A stretch of DNA of 64,000 nt from Coccinella septempunctata (taxonomy: Eukaryota; Arthropoda; Insecta; Coleoptera; Coccinellidae): positions 35,988,001 to 36,052,000 of the forward strand of contig NC_058192.1 of the NCBI RefSeq assembly GCF_907165205.1, read 5' to 3'. The translations under genes were made by a program, and so were the position numbers. The notes under the pieces were generated by a model. The model was not told the DNA's origin and ran no database searches. It worked only from the letters and a program-made list of their open reading frames with translations. Below are positions 52,467 to 63,976 of the stretch, piece after piece (position 1 is the first letter of the stretch; the number at the start of each line of letters is the position of its first letter).

Positions 52467-54110
52467 ATGTCGTCAAATTCGTCGTGCATTTTCCCGAAAC
52501 TGCAAGATGGAATCTCATTTTCAAACTGGAAGTTTGGGGTGAAGATTTTGCTGGAAGAACGTGGACTAGAAATTGAGAAGAAGTTGGATCAGCAAAAGGA
52601 TGCTAAAGCGAAGTCTCTCATAGTTCAGTGTGTGACAGACAAATACCTGGATATAATAAAGAAATGCAATACTTCAATGGAAATGATCGGCGCTTTGGAA
52701 CGAGTTTTCGAGAGAAAAAGTGTGTTTAATAAGTTATTTCTACGAAAAAAATTATTGGCATTGAAATGCAGCAAAGATGAAGACCTACAATCTTTCATGA
52801 TGAAGTTTGATACCTTGATAACCGAGCTAGAATCTACAGGAACACGTTTGGAAGAAGCTGACAAACTGACTCATCTTTTCTTGTCGCTGCCTGACTGTTA
52901 TGATACTGTGATTACAACATTGGAAACAATGAGTGATGAAAAAGAACTAACTATGGAATTTGCTAAATCAAGATTACTGGATGCAGAGCTTAAACTGAAA
53001 CAAAAAGGAGAGAACATGGAATCAACAAGTTTCTTTGCATGTTACAAATGTGGGAAAGAAGGACACAAGGCCTACCAGTGTACAGAAAAAGGTGAGGAGA
53101 AAAGAGGAAGAGGTCGATATCGAGGTAACAAGAGAAGGTCGTACTACAGAGGAGGACAGTCGACTTCGAAAGCACAGGTGAGTGAACAGGCAAACGATTC
53201 TGAAATGTTTGTAGCACTGACAACAAGTGTGGAGGCACCATATAAACATGAGGTAATTTTTGTGGTGGATTCAGGAGCCACACACAACTTTATTCAAGAA
53301 AGATATATGACATATATGACAGATGTGACAGATCTTCAAAATCCTATTGAAATAAGAATTGCCAACGGAGATAAATTAATTGCATACAAAAGAGGAAACT
53401 TGAAAGCAGGATATGGTAAAATTCCTATTGTCGTAGAAGCACTGATAGTTAATGGCATTGCACATAACCTATTATCTGAGAGTGAGTTAACGAACAAAGG
53501 CAAGGAAGTTATATTTAAAGAAGGACAGCTGATAATAAGATCAAGCAAAAATGAATATAAAGGAGAAAAAAGAGGAAGATTAAATATACTTAGATTAAGC
53601 TTACTTACCGAGAGTGAATGCAATTATACACATCAAGAAAAAGAAGATTTATGGCATCTTAGATTGGGGCACATAAATAGAAATGGCTTAAGGATTATGA
53701 ACCTACCATATAGTAATAAAATATGTGCTACCTGCATGAGAAATAAAAGTACGAGGCTACCGTTTAGAGAAATCAGAAGACCACAATCTAGTTTCATTGG
53801 AGAGTTAATTCATTCTGATGTAGTGGGACCAATGAGAACTGTAACTCCAGAAGGACATAAGTATTTTCAATTAATCCTCGATGATTACTCTCATTTTTGT
53901 AAGACATACTTATTGAAAAATAAATCTGAAGTAGCAAACAACATTATAGAATACATAAATGCATTGAAGACAGAAAAGGATATAAGAGTGAAACGAATTA
54001 GATGCGATAATGGAGGAGAATATTCGTCTGATTATTTTAAGAGTTTTTGTAAAGACAAAGGAATCTCAATTGAATACTCAATGCCATACAGTCCCCAGAT
54101 GAATGGATAG
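52467..54110 (+). pseudogene. Copia 2 gag-protease-integrase, ended by an in-frame TAG
   Basis: From ATG 52467: gag (UBN2-like), knuckle CYKCGKEGHKAYQC, protease box VVDSGATHNF, pre-integrase finger WHLRLGHIN...CATCMRNK, integrase HSDVVGPM and RCDNGGEYSS. The frame stops at TAG (54108) within NG-SERMNR, and the downstream frame continues in phase. One base change would account for the stop. Confidence 0.9.
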
Positions 54111-56153
54111 AGTGAGCGTATGAATAGAACTATATTGGAAAAGGCCCGTACAATTCTTGATGAATCAAATCTTCCTAGAAAGCTCTGGGGGCATGCAATT
54201 CTGACAGCTACTTTTTTGATTAATCGGAGCCCTACTAGCGCTACCAACTATAGAATTCCGGCTAAAGTGTACGGCAATGATTTAATGCTTAACAGATTGA
54301 AACCATTTGGATGTAAAGGATGGATGGTAATTTTGCCTAGACCTGATAAACTGGATCCAAGAGCAAAGGAGGTGAGACTACTTGGTTATACCAAAAATAG
54401 ATACAAAGTGTGGGATCCATTGACTGATACAGTGACATCTTCAAGGGATATCAGATTTGATGAACTGGATTACAGATACATAGTAAGAAATGAAATTGAA
54501 AACAACGATCATGAACACGAACATTTCATCGAATCCAATAACGAAGATAAGAAGAAAGAAGATGAAGAAAGGAAGGAGGATGAAGCAATGGAAAAAGGAG
54601 AAGAAAAGAACAAAACAGTACAGAATAAAGAGGATGAAGATCAGAATGAGGAGAGAAGAGAAGAAACCAATATCAAAAGTACGAGAAGTGGAAGACAAGT
54701 AAATAGGCCAAATTATTTATCAGAATACGAGTTACATGAAGCCTACTGTCTCATAAATGAAGAAGATCCTGAAGACTACAAAGAAGCTATTAACAATGGA
54801 TGGAAAGAAGCTATAGACACAGAGATAAATGCTTTGAGAAGAATGGAAACATGGACAGAGATAGAATTAACTAAAGATAGGAAAGCAATTGAAGCAAAGT
54901 GGATCTTCAAAACAAAGGAGAATGGATTGAAAAAAGCCAGACTGGTAGTAAAAGGTTTTCAGCTGAAGGAAAATACCGATTTTGGGAAGAACTATGCTCC
55001 AGTGGCAAGAATGTCTACTTTGAGAACTCTACTGGCCTACACAGTAGAGATGAATTGGAACTTGAGACAACTAGATGTACCCTCTGCTTTTCTAAATGGA
55101 TACCTGGAATCAGAAGTTTATGTTAAACCGCCAGAAGGTATAAAGGTTGAAGGAAATAAAGTTCTTAAACTAAACAAAGGACTTTACGGTCTGAGAGAAA
55201 GCCCAAGGTGTTGGAACAGAAGATTCAATGATTTTGTGGAACGGATGGGATTCAAAAGATCAGAACATGATGTGTGTTTATATATTGGAAAAGATATTAA
55301 AGTATGGATGCTCATATATGTTGATGACATCATTCTAACTGGACTGGAAGAAAATATAAATATAATTGTGAAGAAATTGAAAGAAGAATTCAATGTAAAA
55401 GATTTTGGTTTTCCTAAAACTTTCCTTGGAATGGAAATAATGAAAGAACATAACACACTCAAGATCACACAGAAAAGAAAAATAGAAAGTATGCTACAAA
55501 AATTCAATATGAGAGACTGTAAGAGTACTGCAACACCATTAAGTAAAGGTTATCAACTCGAAGATAGTGAACCAATTGTGAGTGAAGTTCCATATCGTCA
55601 GCTAATTGGAACTGTCATGTTTGTGGCTACATCATCTCGTCCAGACATAGCATTTTCTACTTAACTACATACTTAAGCCAATATCTGGACAGACCTACGA
55701 AGAGTCTTTGGATGCAAGGAAAAAGAGTTTTGAGATACCTCAAAGGGACTAAAGACATTGGTCTATGTTTCAAGAAATCAGATGAGACTTGTTTGGAAAC
55801 TTACTCGGATGCAGACTGGGCCGGCTGCCAGACAGACAGAAAGAGTGTATCGGGATCTGTGACTCTCTACAATCTATACAAAGGGACTGTATACCGATTT
55901 AAACGGACATAGTGATGTGACGTGCATTTTGTACATGGACAATAAAGGTGCAATTCAAATTGCAAAAACTGTTGAAAATAGTAAACGTGCCAAACACATT
56001 GACAAAAAACACCATTTTTTGAAAAATATTGTTAACTCAAAAATAATTTCTATTGAATATGTATCTTCTGAACAGAATGTTGCTGATATTTTAACAAAAT
56101 CTTTAAGTTTGGAAAAACATAACTTTATGAGAAATAATTTGAATATTTGTTAA
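54111..56153 (+). pseudogene. Copia 2 integrase end, RT and RNase H, decayed
   Basis: In phase after the TAG: SERMNRTILEKART, an acidic EDEEKK-rich linker, RT motifs KWIFKTKENGLKKARLVVKG, QLDVPSAFLNG, LYGLRESPRCW and LIYVDDIILTG. At about 55664 a shift follows AFST; the frame resumes at YLSQYLDRP and LRYLKGTKD. In RNase H, DADWAGCQTDRKS is followed by a deletion that removes the segment with the SSTEAEY box; it resumes at YMDNKGAIQIAK and ADILTKSL. RT catalytic residues are intact; RNase H is not. Confidence 0.88.
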
Positions 56154-56224
56154 CTTTGACCTTATATTGTGTTGTAATTCATTTATAGCGATTTCAATCT
56201 GGGAAATTTTCAATCGAGGGGGGA

Positions 56225-56444
56225 TGTTAGTGTAATATTCTATGGACTGTCTATATCCAGATATCTGTGGTTTTCGTTTGACACTGACAATGACAAGATC
56301 GTAGAAGTTTCTATGAGAAACTTTACAGTATCAGTATGTTATGTTGTAACAAGGTGAAATGGAAATAACTTTGAGATTAAACTAGATAATAGAAGATTGT
56401 CTTGTGGTTTATTTCATCGGACTCTGCCATCATATTTCTTAACA
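56225..56444 (+). repeat. Copia 2 3' LTR
   Basis: 220-bp partner of the 5' LTR, followed by the AATAC duplication and the remains of the interrupted PLE. Confidence 0.9.
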
Positions 56445-56771
56445 AATACTTCACATGGGACAATATTTATTTATTTATTTATTCCCTTCTCTACAATAAC
56501 AAATTCACACAGTCCATTTATCAGGTATACATTTCAAAACTAACTTAATTATTCTTTCCTCGAGCCCCAGCAACCCGTCACCTGAGCTCGCGCTCGTGTG
56601 TGACCGAATCACGAGAGCCCAAGGTATCTGTGCAAATTAATGCGTTTTACGCAAAATAAATTCACCTTTTTTAAGCAACGTGAGAAAACCGAATAACTGA
56701 GAGACCGAGACCAAACATCGTATCATTTCAGAGAAAAAAAAAAGAACAAACGGCTTAAATTCAGCTAGGTA

Positions 56772-57290
56772 TCAAAAAAACTTCAAAAAATCTTTCGCAT
56801 TTAATGAAATATACTTCTTCGATTGTGCTTTAAACGACGACAAAGTTGTTTCGTTCAAAATATTTCTTGGCAAGAGGCCATAGAATCTTGGTCCATAATA
56901 GAAAATATTCTTCTGAGTGAAATTGGTTCTACAAAGGGGAATCACCGGAAGATTTGCTCCTCTCGTTGGGCCAGGAGAACATCTTACTACTAAATTTTTC
57001 CTAGTCCAGAATATCGACCTGTATAAATAAATTTTTCTAACAGTGAAGACATTAGCTTCCTCGTAAAGTGAGGCGGTTGGGTGAAGACGCCCTTTCTTTA
57101 ATATGATCCTCAAAATGTTATTTTGCATTTTCTCTATGGGATCAAGGGCATTCTTGTAGCAACCACCCCACGCTAACACACAATATCTGAGAATAGACTC
57201 GACAAAAGCACCATATATGTACACCAATTTTTTCCTATCCAATATAAATGAAAGTTTGTACATTTTATGGGCCACAATCCTAAGTTTTTT
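56772..57290 (-). pseudogene. LINE RT thumb and C-terminus
   Basis: It starts in frame with LRIVAHKMYKLSFILDRKK, then VESILRYCVLAWGGCYKNAL, PTASLYEEANVFTVRKIYLY and PRFYGLLP. It is out of frame with the RT block because of the A8 run at about 57285. Confidence 0.85.
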
Positions 57291-58250
57291 TTACCAGGCT
57301 ATTCACATGCTCTTTCCAGTTTAAATGCTGGTCGAGTTCAACTCCCAGATATTTCACCACGTTGTCTCTAACTATGACACCACAATCACACTCTATGAAA
57401 TCCCTGCAGTCCGCCTCATGTATCCTCAAGAAATCAATATTTGGCTGATCTACCATCGTAGCAGAAAAAGTTATAAATTTTGTCTTTGTCTTATTCAGAC
57501 TCAAGAGACTATTATTCAGGAACCCATAAGTCATCTGCATGCCCAGCTGTGCCTTCAGGAAGACGTCTGCCCAAGTTTGACCCTGGAAGATGGCGACAGT
57601 ATCATCGGCATAAGAAATAACCCTTCCATCCATCCTCAGATCTGCCAAAAGGTTAATATACACCAAAAATAAAATCGGCCCCAAAACGGTGCCCTGCGGG
57701 ACGCCCATTGAAACCAGAAAAGGGTCACTCTCATGCTGTCCAATTTTCACTACCTGGAACCTTCCATAAAGATAACTACGAAAAAGATTCAGAGCAGTAC
57801 CCCGGACCCCAACAGCTTCAAGTCTGCTCAACAAAATTTCAAAATTAACAGTGTCAAACGCCTTGGCCAAATCTAAGAAGATGGCCAAGGACTTGTTATT
57901 GTTCTTACTTGCTGAAATAATTGATTTCATAAGCCCAAGAATAGCGTCCTCAGTACTGATATCCTTCCGAAAGCCAAATTGATTATCGCACTAAACTTTA
58001 TTCTTATTCAGAAAAGTTAGTAATCGAGACTTCAAGCAATGTTCATATATCTTAGCGAAATTGTTAATAAGTATTATAGGTCTATAATTAGTTGCTTCTT
58101 TCTTACAGCCTGATTTATAAATGGGTATTGTGAATGATTCCTTGAAATGTGCTGGTGTCATGCCCCTCTCAAAACATAAATTAATAATATGTGCAAGTGG
58201 CCTCAGAATATAAGGATGACAGCTCTTGATAAGTCTCACCGAAATTCCAT
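57280..58250 (-). pseudogene. LINE RT core, with an in-frame stop
   Basis: It includes RLIKSCHPYILRPLAHIINL, FKESFTIPIYKSG, NYRPIILINNFAKIYE, stop TAG at about 57991, then CDNQFGFRKDISTEDAI, FLDLAKAFDTVNFE, GVPQGTVLGPILF and VISYADDTVAIF. All RT boxes are recognisable. Confidence 0.88.
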
Positions 58251-58269
58251 CTGGGCCGGGAGAAGAATT

Positions 58270-59046
58270 TCATTTTAAATGATTAACTATGTTTGTAATT
58301 TCATTCTCAGTTACTGGATTCAAAAACAAAGAATCACAATTATATATGCGTTGAATTGGCACCTCATCAGATTTTCTCAATTTACTTGCCATGTGTTCAC
58401 CGATACTACTAAAAAATCTGCAGAAATAATTTGCCACATCTTTTTCTGTTGTCAGAGCTTCACCTTGCTCATTTTTTAAGGAAACTTTTGGATTTTTCGC
58501 CTTCCTTTCAGTGCCAGTAGCTTGATTAATTGTTTCCCAAATCTTCCTAACGTTATTTTGTGCATCTGAGGTTTTTTGTTTATAGAAGTTGTTCTTTGTG
58601 ATATTTATTAATTTTTTGAGTTGATTTCTAAATGATCTGTATTCTCTTACCTTTTCCGAATCAGAATTATTCTTCAATCTCTTTCTAAGAAAATCCCTAT
58701 GACGTATGGAATTGATCAATCCGCGAGTGATCCATGGTTTGAACTTGCGATTCCTACTTGTTATAACGTTCAACCTCGAATGTCGCTCGACGTACATTTT
58801 GAATTTAGACAAAAATTGCTCATAACCCACCTGGGGATCCCGTTCCGCGAAAATCTCCTGCCAGTTCTCCCCTGCAAGGGTTCGATTCAACTGTTCATAG
58901 TTAATTATTGTTTGTATGTTCAACTTATATTGTTCCTCCTTTCGCTCCTTGAAGCTGAAACTTAGAAAACTCAGAAAAAGCATATTGTGATCGGTTAGAT
59001 TTAATTTCACAGTCTGTGTTTGGCTTTCATGCTGAGCACATGTGCT
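58270..59046 (-). pseudogene. LINE endonuclease end and linker
   Basis: It opens with HESQTQTVKLNLTDHNMLFL (DHN box of the endonuclease), then the RT-proximal linker FKPWITRGLINSIRHRDFLR, NFYKQKTSDAQNNVRKIWET and ANYFCRFFSSIGEHM. It is truncated near 59046. Confidence 0.8.
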
Positions 59047-59099
59047 TCTAAATTACGTTCTCATTGATACGAATCGTAACTGATAGTGAATAAATCGAC

Positions 59100-59689
59100 A
59101 GCTGTTTAAGATAAGCAAAGAAAATCGACGATAATTCCCCGGTGAAGGCTGCAGACTTTGAGAATTTCTGCCTTTATGAAATGTCTCAGATCGGCGGCTC
59201 CACTTCCTACGGGACTTCGGAGGGAGAAGAAGAAGATCTGAAAGAGGTTGCTTCCAAAAGGAAACGAGGGAGAAAAAATGTTAAGACTGCGACTGCGAAG
59301 AAGAAAAATGAAAACAAATCTCCAGATATCATTTTCAAACAACCACAATTAATTAAAGGAAAGAAATCAAATGAACCTGAACGCATGGAAATAGATAAGA
59401 CAAGGAACAACTCAAAAAACAATAGACACCCAACAACAAATGAATAATAATCCAACAAAAAACATAAACAAATACTTTTCACCAAAAATGAATGAAATTA
59501 AATCCACAGAATACACCAATTTATTTTACATCATTCCTGAAAGTAATGAAATAGATAGAATTCAAATGGCGATTATTTGGAACTCCAAATTCCCGAATAC
59601 AGTAGATATTATTCTGAAAACTAAATTAGGATTTCTTTTGAAGTCAAATACTGATAAAATACAACTAGAAAATGCCCTAAACGAACTAA
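59100..59689 (+). pseudogene. Retroelement ORF1-like protein, interrupted by Gypsy LTR
   Basis: The frame 59142-59447 gives a basic, lysine-rich start (KRKRGRKNVKTATAKKK, IIFKQPQLIKGKK). A one-base shift near 59440 leads to 59450-59689 (NINKYFSPKMNEIK, YTNLFYIIPESNEIDR, LGFLLKSNTDKIQLENALNE), which resembles the RNA-binding part of a LINE ORF1. The Gypsy 3' LTR starts right after NELM, so the rest is displaced. It lies head to head with the LINE at 56.5-59.0 kb. The family is not settled. Confidence 0.45.
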
Positions 59690-59896
59690 TGTAACGTTGT
59701 CGTCGAGCGATATTTCTTCAGGTTTTTTAACATATGACAGATTAGGCAGTTTTTATATTTATTATTGCTTTCTCGTTTATGTCTCTACATTGAATGAATT
59801 ATAACAAATTTATTTCTAGGTATCATATCAATGCACTGTTGCCAGATTTAATATAATTCTTAATAACTAACTATTTACAATGTTGACTATGTTACA
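59690..59896 (-). repeat. Gypsy 3' LTR (207 bp)
   Basis: Perfect inverted tips TGTAAC and GTTACA. On the minus strand AAGGGGAAAGA lies directly before it, the expected polypurine tract. The flank ACTAA (59685-59689) is the likely target duplication, unverified because the other end is outside. Confidence 0.85.
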
Positions 59897-60085
59897 TCTT
59901 TCCCCTTAAGCTAAAGTCATACCTTAATTACTTATTATTTTTTTTTTATGATTTTTTTTTACCATATAATTACCTAATTCTATTCAACCTATTCTATAAC
60001 TAACATTATACTTAACTATCTAATTCCAGTCTACCTAATTATACCTAATTCATCTATTATGTAAGTAAATGTTAATAAAGAAATA
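59897..60085 (-). other. Gypsy 3' non-coding region
   Basis: AT-rich stretch between the pol stop and the LTR, with the polypurine tract next to the LTR. No frame. Confidence 0.6.
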
Positions 60086-61815
60086 CTACCCTTTATAGTT
60101 GATTTTTTTTCTCTCTCTCAAATCATAATCGTGCTTATTTTTACACATATTCAGACTGAATCTAGCCCTAATTATATCTACAAGATTTTCAGGATCTGTG
60201 ATTATCCTTGTACCTTCATTTGTTTTATCATTATGAAATTTGGAACAACTATTATTAAGCAAAATGATATGTTGTCTAGTTCTTCTGAAAATTCTATTCT
60301 CAATATCTATGACATGATAAGATCGTGGTTCCTCACATAAATTAACAATCTTCCCTTCTTTCCAAACATTTTTATATTTAAACAACACCCTATCACCTAC
60401 TTTTCCTTCTGCCAAGTTTTTCACATGTCTATTATAATAATTTTTCTGTCTCAACCTTCTATTTTCAAATTTCTCACGAACAAATTTTTTATTTATCGCT
60501 ACAGGCTGAAGCAAGTGATCCATGACAGGTATGTCATCTTTTAGACGACGACTGAGTAATAATTGAGCAGGTGATAAACCAAAATCAGGACTAGATGTAT
60601 TTCTATAGTTGAGCAAGTATGAGTTGATATCGCCATTTTCCAAGTCACACTTTCTGAGCATATTTTTAGCAATACTCACAGCTTTTTCTGCTAAACCATT
60701 GCTTCTTGGATAATTCGGACTTGAGTTAATAAGTTTGATATTCCTTTCATTCAAATAGTTCTTTAACTCGTATGAATTGAAGGGAACGTTGTCAGTAACA
60801 ATTATGTCCGGATATCCATGCAAAGAGAACACCTTGTTGAAAATTTTTATGATCTGACTTATATTTTTAGATTTTAATTTTTCCAATTCGATCCAACGAC
60901 TATAATAATCTATAATTACTAGATAATCATTATTTTTAAACGTTAAAATGTCACTTGCTAATTTTTCCCATGGGCGATTAGTTATAGAATGTTGTAAAAT
61001 TGGCAATTTGGAATTATTATTTCTGAACCTATTACACACACTGCATTTTGAAATAAAGGTTGCTATATCCCTAGAAATCCCAGGCCAGTAGATGCATTCC
61101 TGAGCTCTAGTTCTACATTTATTGATTCCCATATGACCCTTATGTAAAATTTTCAAAAATTTCAGTCTTAATTGCGCTGGTATTATTAATCGATCACCAA
61201 AAAATATAAAATTGTCAGCTACAAAGATTTCCTCTTTAATTTGAGAAAATTTCTGTACCTCTTCAGACGATTTATTTACACGCTTAGGCCATCCTTTTTC
61301 AGTGAATGCTTTCAGTTTAATCAAATTTTCATCCTGTATGGTATATTTCTCAATTTCTCCTTTGTTTTCGTCCGACATAGGTAAATCTTTTATCACATTA
61401 CTATGAACAAGAATATCTTCAATTTTATCAGAATTTTTCATTTTCACAGCAGCCCTAGATAGCATGTCTGCTATCAGCATTTGATTGCCTGGTAAATACG
61501 TAACATTGAGGTTATATTTGAACAATCTGAAAAGTAATCTTTGTAACCTGCTAGATACTTTATTGATATCTTTTTTGAATATATTCACTAGTGGTTTATG
61601 GTCGGTTTGTATTTCCACTGTTCTTCCGTAGCAATAATAGTTGAATCTTTCGACTGCAAATACTATAGCAGATAATTCCCTTTCAATTGTTGCATATCTT
61701 TTTTCAGCATCTGTCAAAGTTCTCGAAGCAAACGCGACCACCCCATCTTCTTGCAGCAAACACGCTCCAAACCCTTCAATTGAGGCATCACTTTGAATCA
61801 CGATAGGTTTCTTTA
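60086..61815 (-). CDS. Gypsy RNase H and integrase
   Basis: An open block of 571 residues plus a few codons upstream (RHYDIKKPIVIQSDAS). RNase H: QSDASIEGFGACLLQ, YATIERELSAIVFAVERF, TDHKPLVNIF and LIADMLSR. Integrase: zinc finger HKGHMGINKCR...CSVCNRF; DDE residues in LASDILTF, IIVTDNVPF and GLAEKAVSIAK; then a C-terminal GPF-like basic domain (GDRVLFKYKNVWKEGKI). All catalytic residues visible. It is separated from RT by a frameshift. Confidence 0.9.
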
Positions 61816-61817
61816 TA

Positions 61818-62353
61818 TCATAATGACGTAAAATTTAAAGCATCCGATTGTGGCCTATCCCAGTGCCATATGACATTATCGCGAGTTAATTCTCTGAGTG
61901 GACTGGTAATTTGAGATAAATTTGGAATAAATTTTGACAGATATTTCACCATACCTAAGAATCTCAAGAGTTCCTTCTTATTTTTATGATCTTTTAATTT
62001 AACTATCGCGTCAACTCTATTAGGGTCAACTTCTATACCATTTTCCGAAACAATATAACCCAATAGTTTGATTTGTATTTTTTATATTGAAATTTATTTT
62101 TGTTGAACGTAATTCCACAATTTTTTGCTCTCTCCAAAACTTTTTTCAAAATTCTGTCATGCTCTTCTTCAGTTGAACCTGCTATTATCAAATCATCAAT
62201 ATATATTTTGTTGCCTAAAATATCACCGAAAATTTCTGAATTTTTTCGTTGAAATATCTCCGCTGATGTATGAATTCCGAAAGGTAATCGCAAAAATTTA
62301 TATCGACCCAATGGTGTGGCAAATGTACATAGTCTCGATGATTCCATATCCAT
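61818..62353 (-). pseudogene. Gypsy RT palm and connection, frameshifted
   Basis: 62353-62060 reads MDMESSRLCTFATPLGRYKF, RLPFGIHTSAEIFQR and the catalytic KIYIDDLIIAGST. A shift near 62060 leads to GYIVSENGIEVDPNRVDAI, LLRFLGMVKYLSKFIPNLSQ and DALNFTSL. A second shift follows at 61815. The part of RT between GDLAGLK (63425) and YQIMDMES (62353) is displaced or lost by the LINE insertion. Confidence 0.85.
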
Positions 62354-62364
62354 AATTTGATAAA

Positions 62365-63424
62365 AAAAAATCCTTGAGATCTGGTATGGTGAAATATATA
62401 ATCGCCCTAATCATTATTTTATTCGCTGATGATACTTCTTTGGCTGTCCGATCGAGAAATCTAGACGAACTGAGGTTGATCTGTGAGGAGCTTATCCAAC
62501 AGTTCATTTCATGGTGTAGACGTAATTCTCTCATTGTCAATTTGAATAAAACCCAAATTATTAAGTTTCAATACCGAGAAACAAATCAATCCTTGACACC
62601 AGTGTTGAAAGTTGCTGATCAATCCTTCAAAACAGTTGAGTGTGTTAAGTTCCTGGGACTATATGTTGATAGGTTCTTGAGATGGGACTTCCACATTGAT
62701 CATCTTTGCAAAACTTTGAGCAAGTCGTACTATGCCATTCATCGTTTGAAGGGAACACTCCCAATAGATGCGCTATTGAATGTTTATTACTCCTTAGTGT
62801 ACAGTCATCTCACTTACAACATCATTCTTTGGGGTGCTTCGCCGGATATGGATAGAGTATTCATTATGCAGAAGAGGATTATACGTATGATTTTCAATAT
62901 TCGACCTAGAAACTCCTGCAGAGAAATCTTCAAAAATTTCAAAATTCTCACGCTTCCATCCATTTATATTTTGAATTGCCTCCTGTATGTGCGATCGAAT
63001 TTGCATAAACTCATGAGGTGTTCTGATTTCCATAATTATAACACTCGACATTTCAATACGATCAGTGTCCCTAGGCACTCCACCTCCAAATTCAAATCTT
63101 CCCCAACACTTGCGGGTATCTCTTTGTATAATCACTTACCTGATAGATTCAAGAATTTGAAATTAAAACAATTCAAAACGAATATCAAAGAATTGTTATG
63201 CACCAGAAGCTTTTACAACACATCTGAATATTTTTCAGATGAGCTTCTTTGAGAGATTGCTATTTTTTGTCATATTTAGATTTAGATTTAGATTTAGTTG
63301 TTTTTTCGATTGTTATATTTGGGTACAATTAATTTTCTATATAATTATTGTTTGTTGACATATCCTATGTATCTTTGTGATATCTCAAAGGACGAATAAA
63401 TTATTATTATTATTATTATTATTT
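62365..63424 (+). mobile_element. 5'-truncated Jockey-like LINE inserted in Gypsy RT
   Basis: A plus-strand frame (62374-63252) starts just before the RT catalytic box LFADDTSLAV and continues SWCRRNSLIVNLNKTQI, VKFLGLYVDRFLRWDFHIDH, YYSLVYSHLTYNIILWG and a C-terminal NYNTRHFNTISVPRH region to TGA. A GATTTA-rich 3' UTR and an (ATT)n tail (63404-63424) follow. The 5' break abuts an A-run near 62361. Joining the Gypsy frames suggests some 30-40 bases of Gypsy were lost at the site. The frame itself is intact. Confidence 0.85.
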
Positions 63425-63976
63425 TAGACCGGCTAGGTCACCAAGTATTTCTTCAGGAGATGGGATTTGAAATTGTTCACGTTTCAAGCATTTATTAAGG
63501 TCTGATGGATCCAAACAAATTCGTATCTTTTTATTTTTTTCTGTACCGACGATATTATTAACCCAATCAGTGGGCCCTGATTGCTTAGCTATTACACCAT
63601 ATTTCTCCAGATTTTCTAGAGATTTTACAAATTCTGGAAAGAGACTCTTAGGGATTCTGCGAGCGGCATGTGCAATAGGTACGCTATTGTGATTCAAGAC
63701 TAACCTATGTGGTTTTCCTGGGAATGTTCCAATGCCCTCGAAAACAGACTTATATTTTGTGAAAATTGCGTTTAATTGCTCAGAAAACCCGACCTCAACT
63801 GATTCAACAACTTTAATTAAATTGCATTTCATGCTACTTTCTAAACCTAAAATTGGTTTACCCTGCTCTTCAACAATTAAAAATTTCAAATTGTATACCT
63901 TATTCCGAATATTACAGTTAATCTGTATGGATCCTTTGACATCCAGCTTGTTTCCACCGTAAGCAACCAAATTCAC
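63425..63976 (-). pseudogene. Gypsy protease end and RT N-terminus (partial)
   Basis: It reads LIVEEQGKPILGLESSMKCN (retropepsin end), a linker, then RT start motifs PGKPHRLVLNHNSVPIAHAA, LEKYGVIAKQSGPTDWVNNI and IRICLDPSDLNKCLKREQF, ending GDLAGLK at the LINE insertion. It continues beyond the window on the minus strand, so the start is not the true one. Confidence 0.88.

Larger units (their letters stand above)
52201..56444 (+). mobile_element. Copia LTR retrotransposon 2, full length, decayed
   Basis: LTRs 52201-52436 (236 bp) and 56225-56444 (220 bp) start TGTTAGTG and end CTTAACA. They are flanked by AATAC (52196-52200, 56445-56449). The LTRs differ by a 9-base and a 7-base length change and few substitutions. 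A polypurine tract GAGGGGGGA precedes the 3' LTR. The pol frame is broken by a stop, a shift, and an RNase H deletion. I could not identify its primer site. Confidence 0.95.
56463..59046 (-). mobile_element. Jockey/CR1-like LINE, 5'-truncated, decayed
   Basis: The minus strand runs from the end of the endonuclease (TDHNMLFLSF, 59010) through linker and RT to an (AATA)n tail near 56463-56483. The blocks are: 59010-58270; 58250-57991 with a TAG after LTFLNKNKV; 57975-57280; and, after a slip in an A8 run, 57290-56772. It is related to the LINE RT at 3.5-5.1 kb (GVPQGTVLGP, SYADDT). It is inserted just behind the 17-base PLE remnant that follows Copia 2. Confidence 0.85.
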
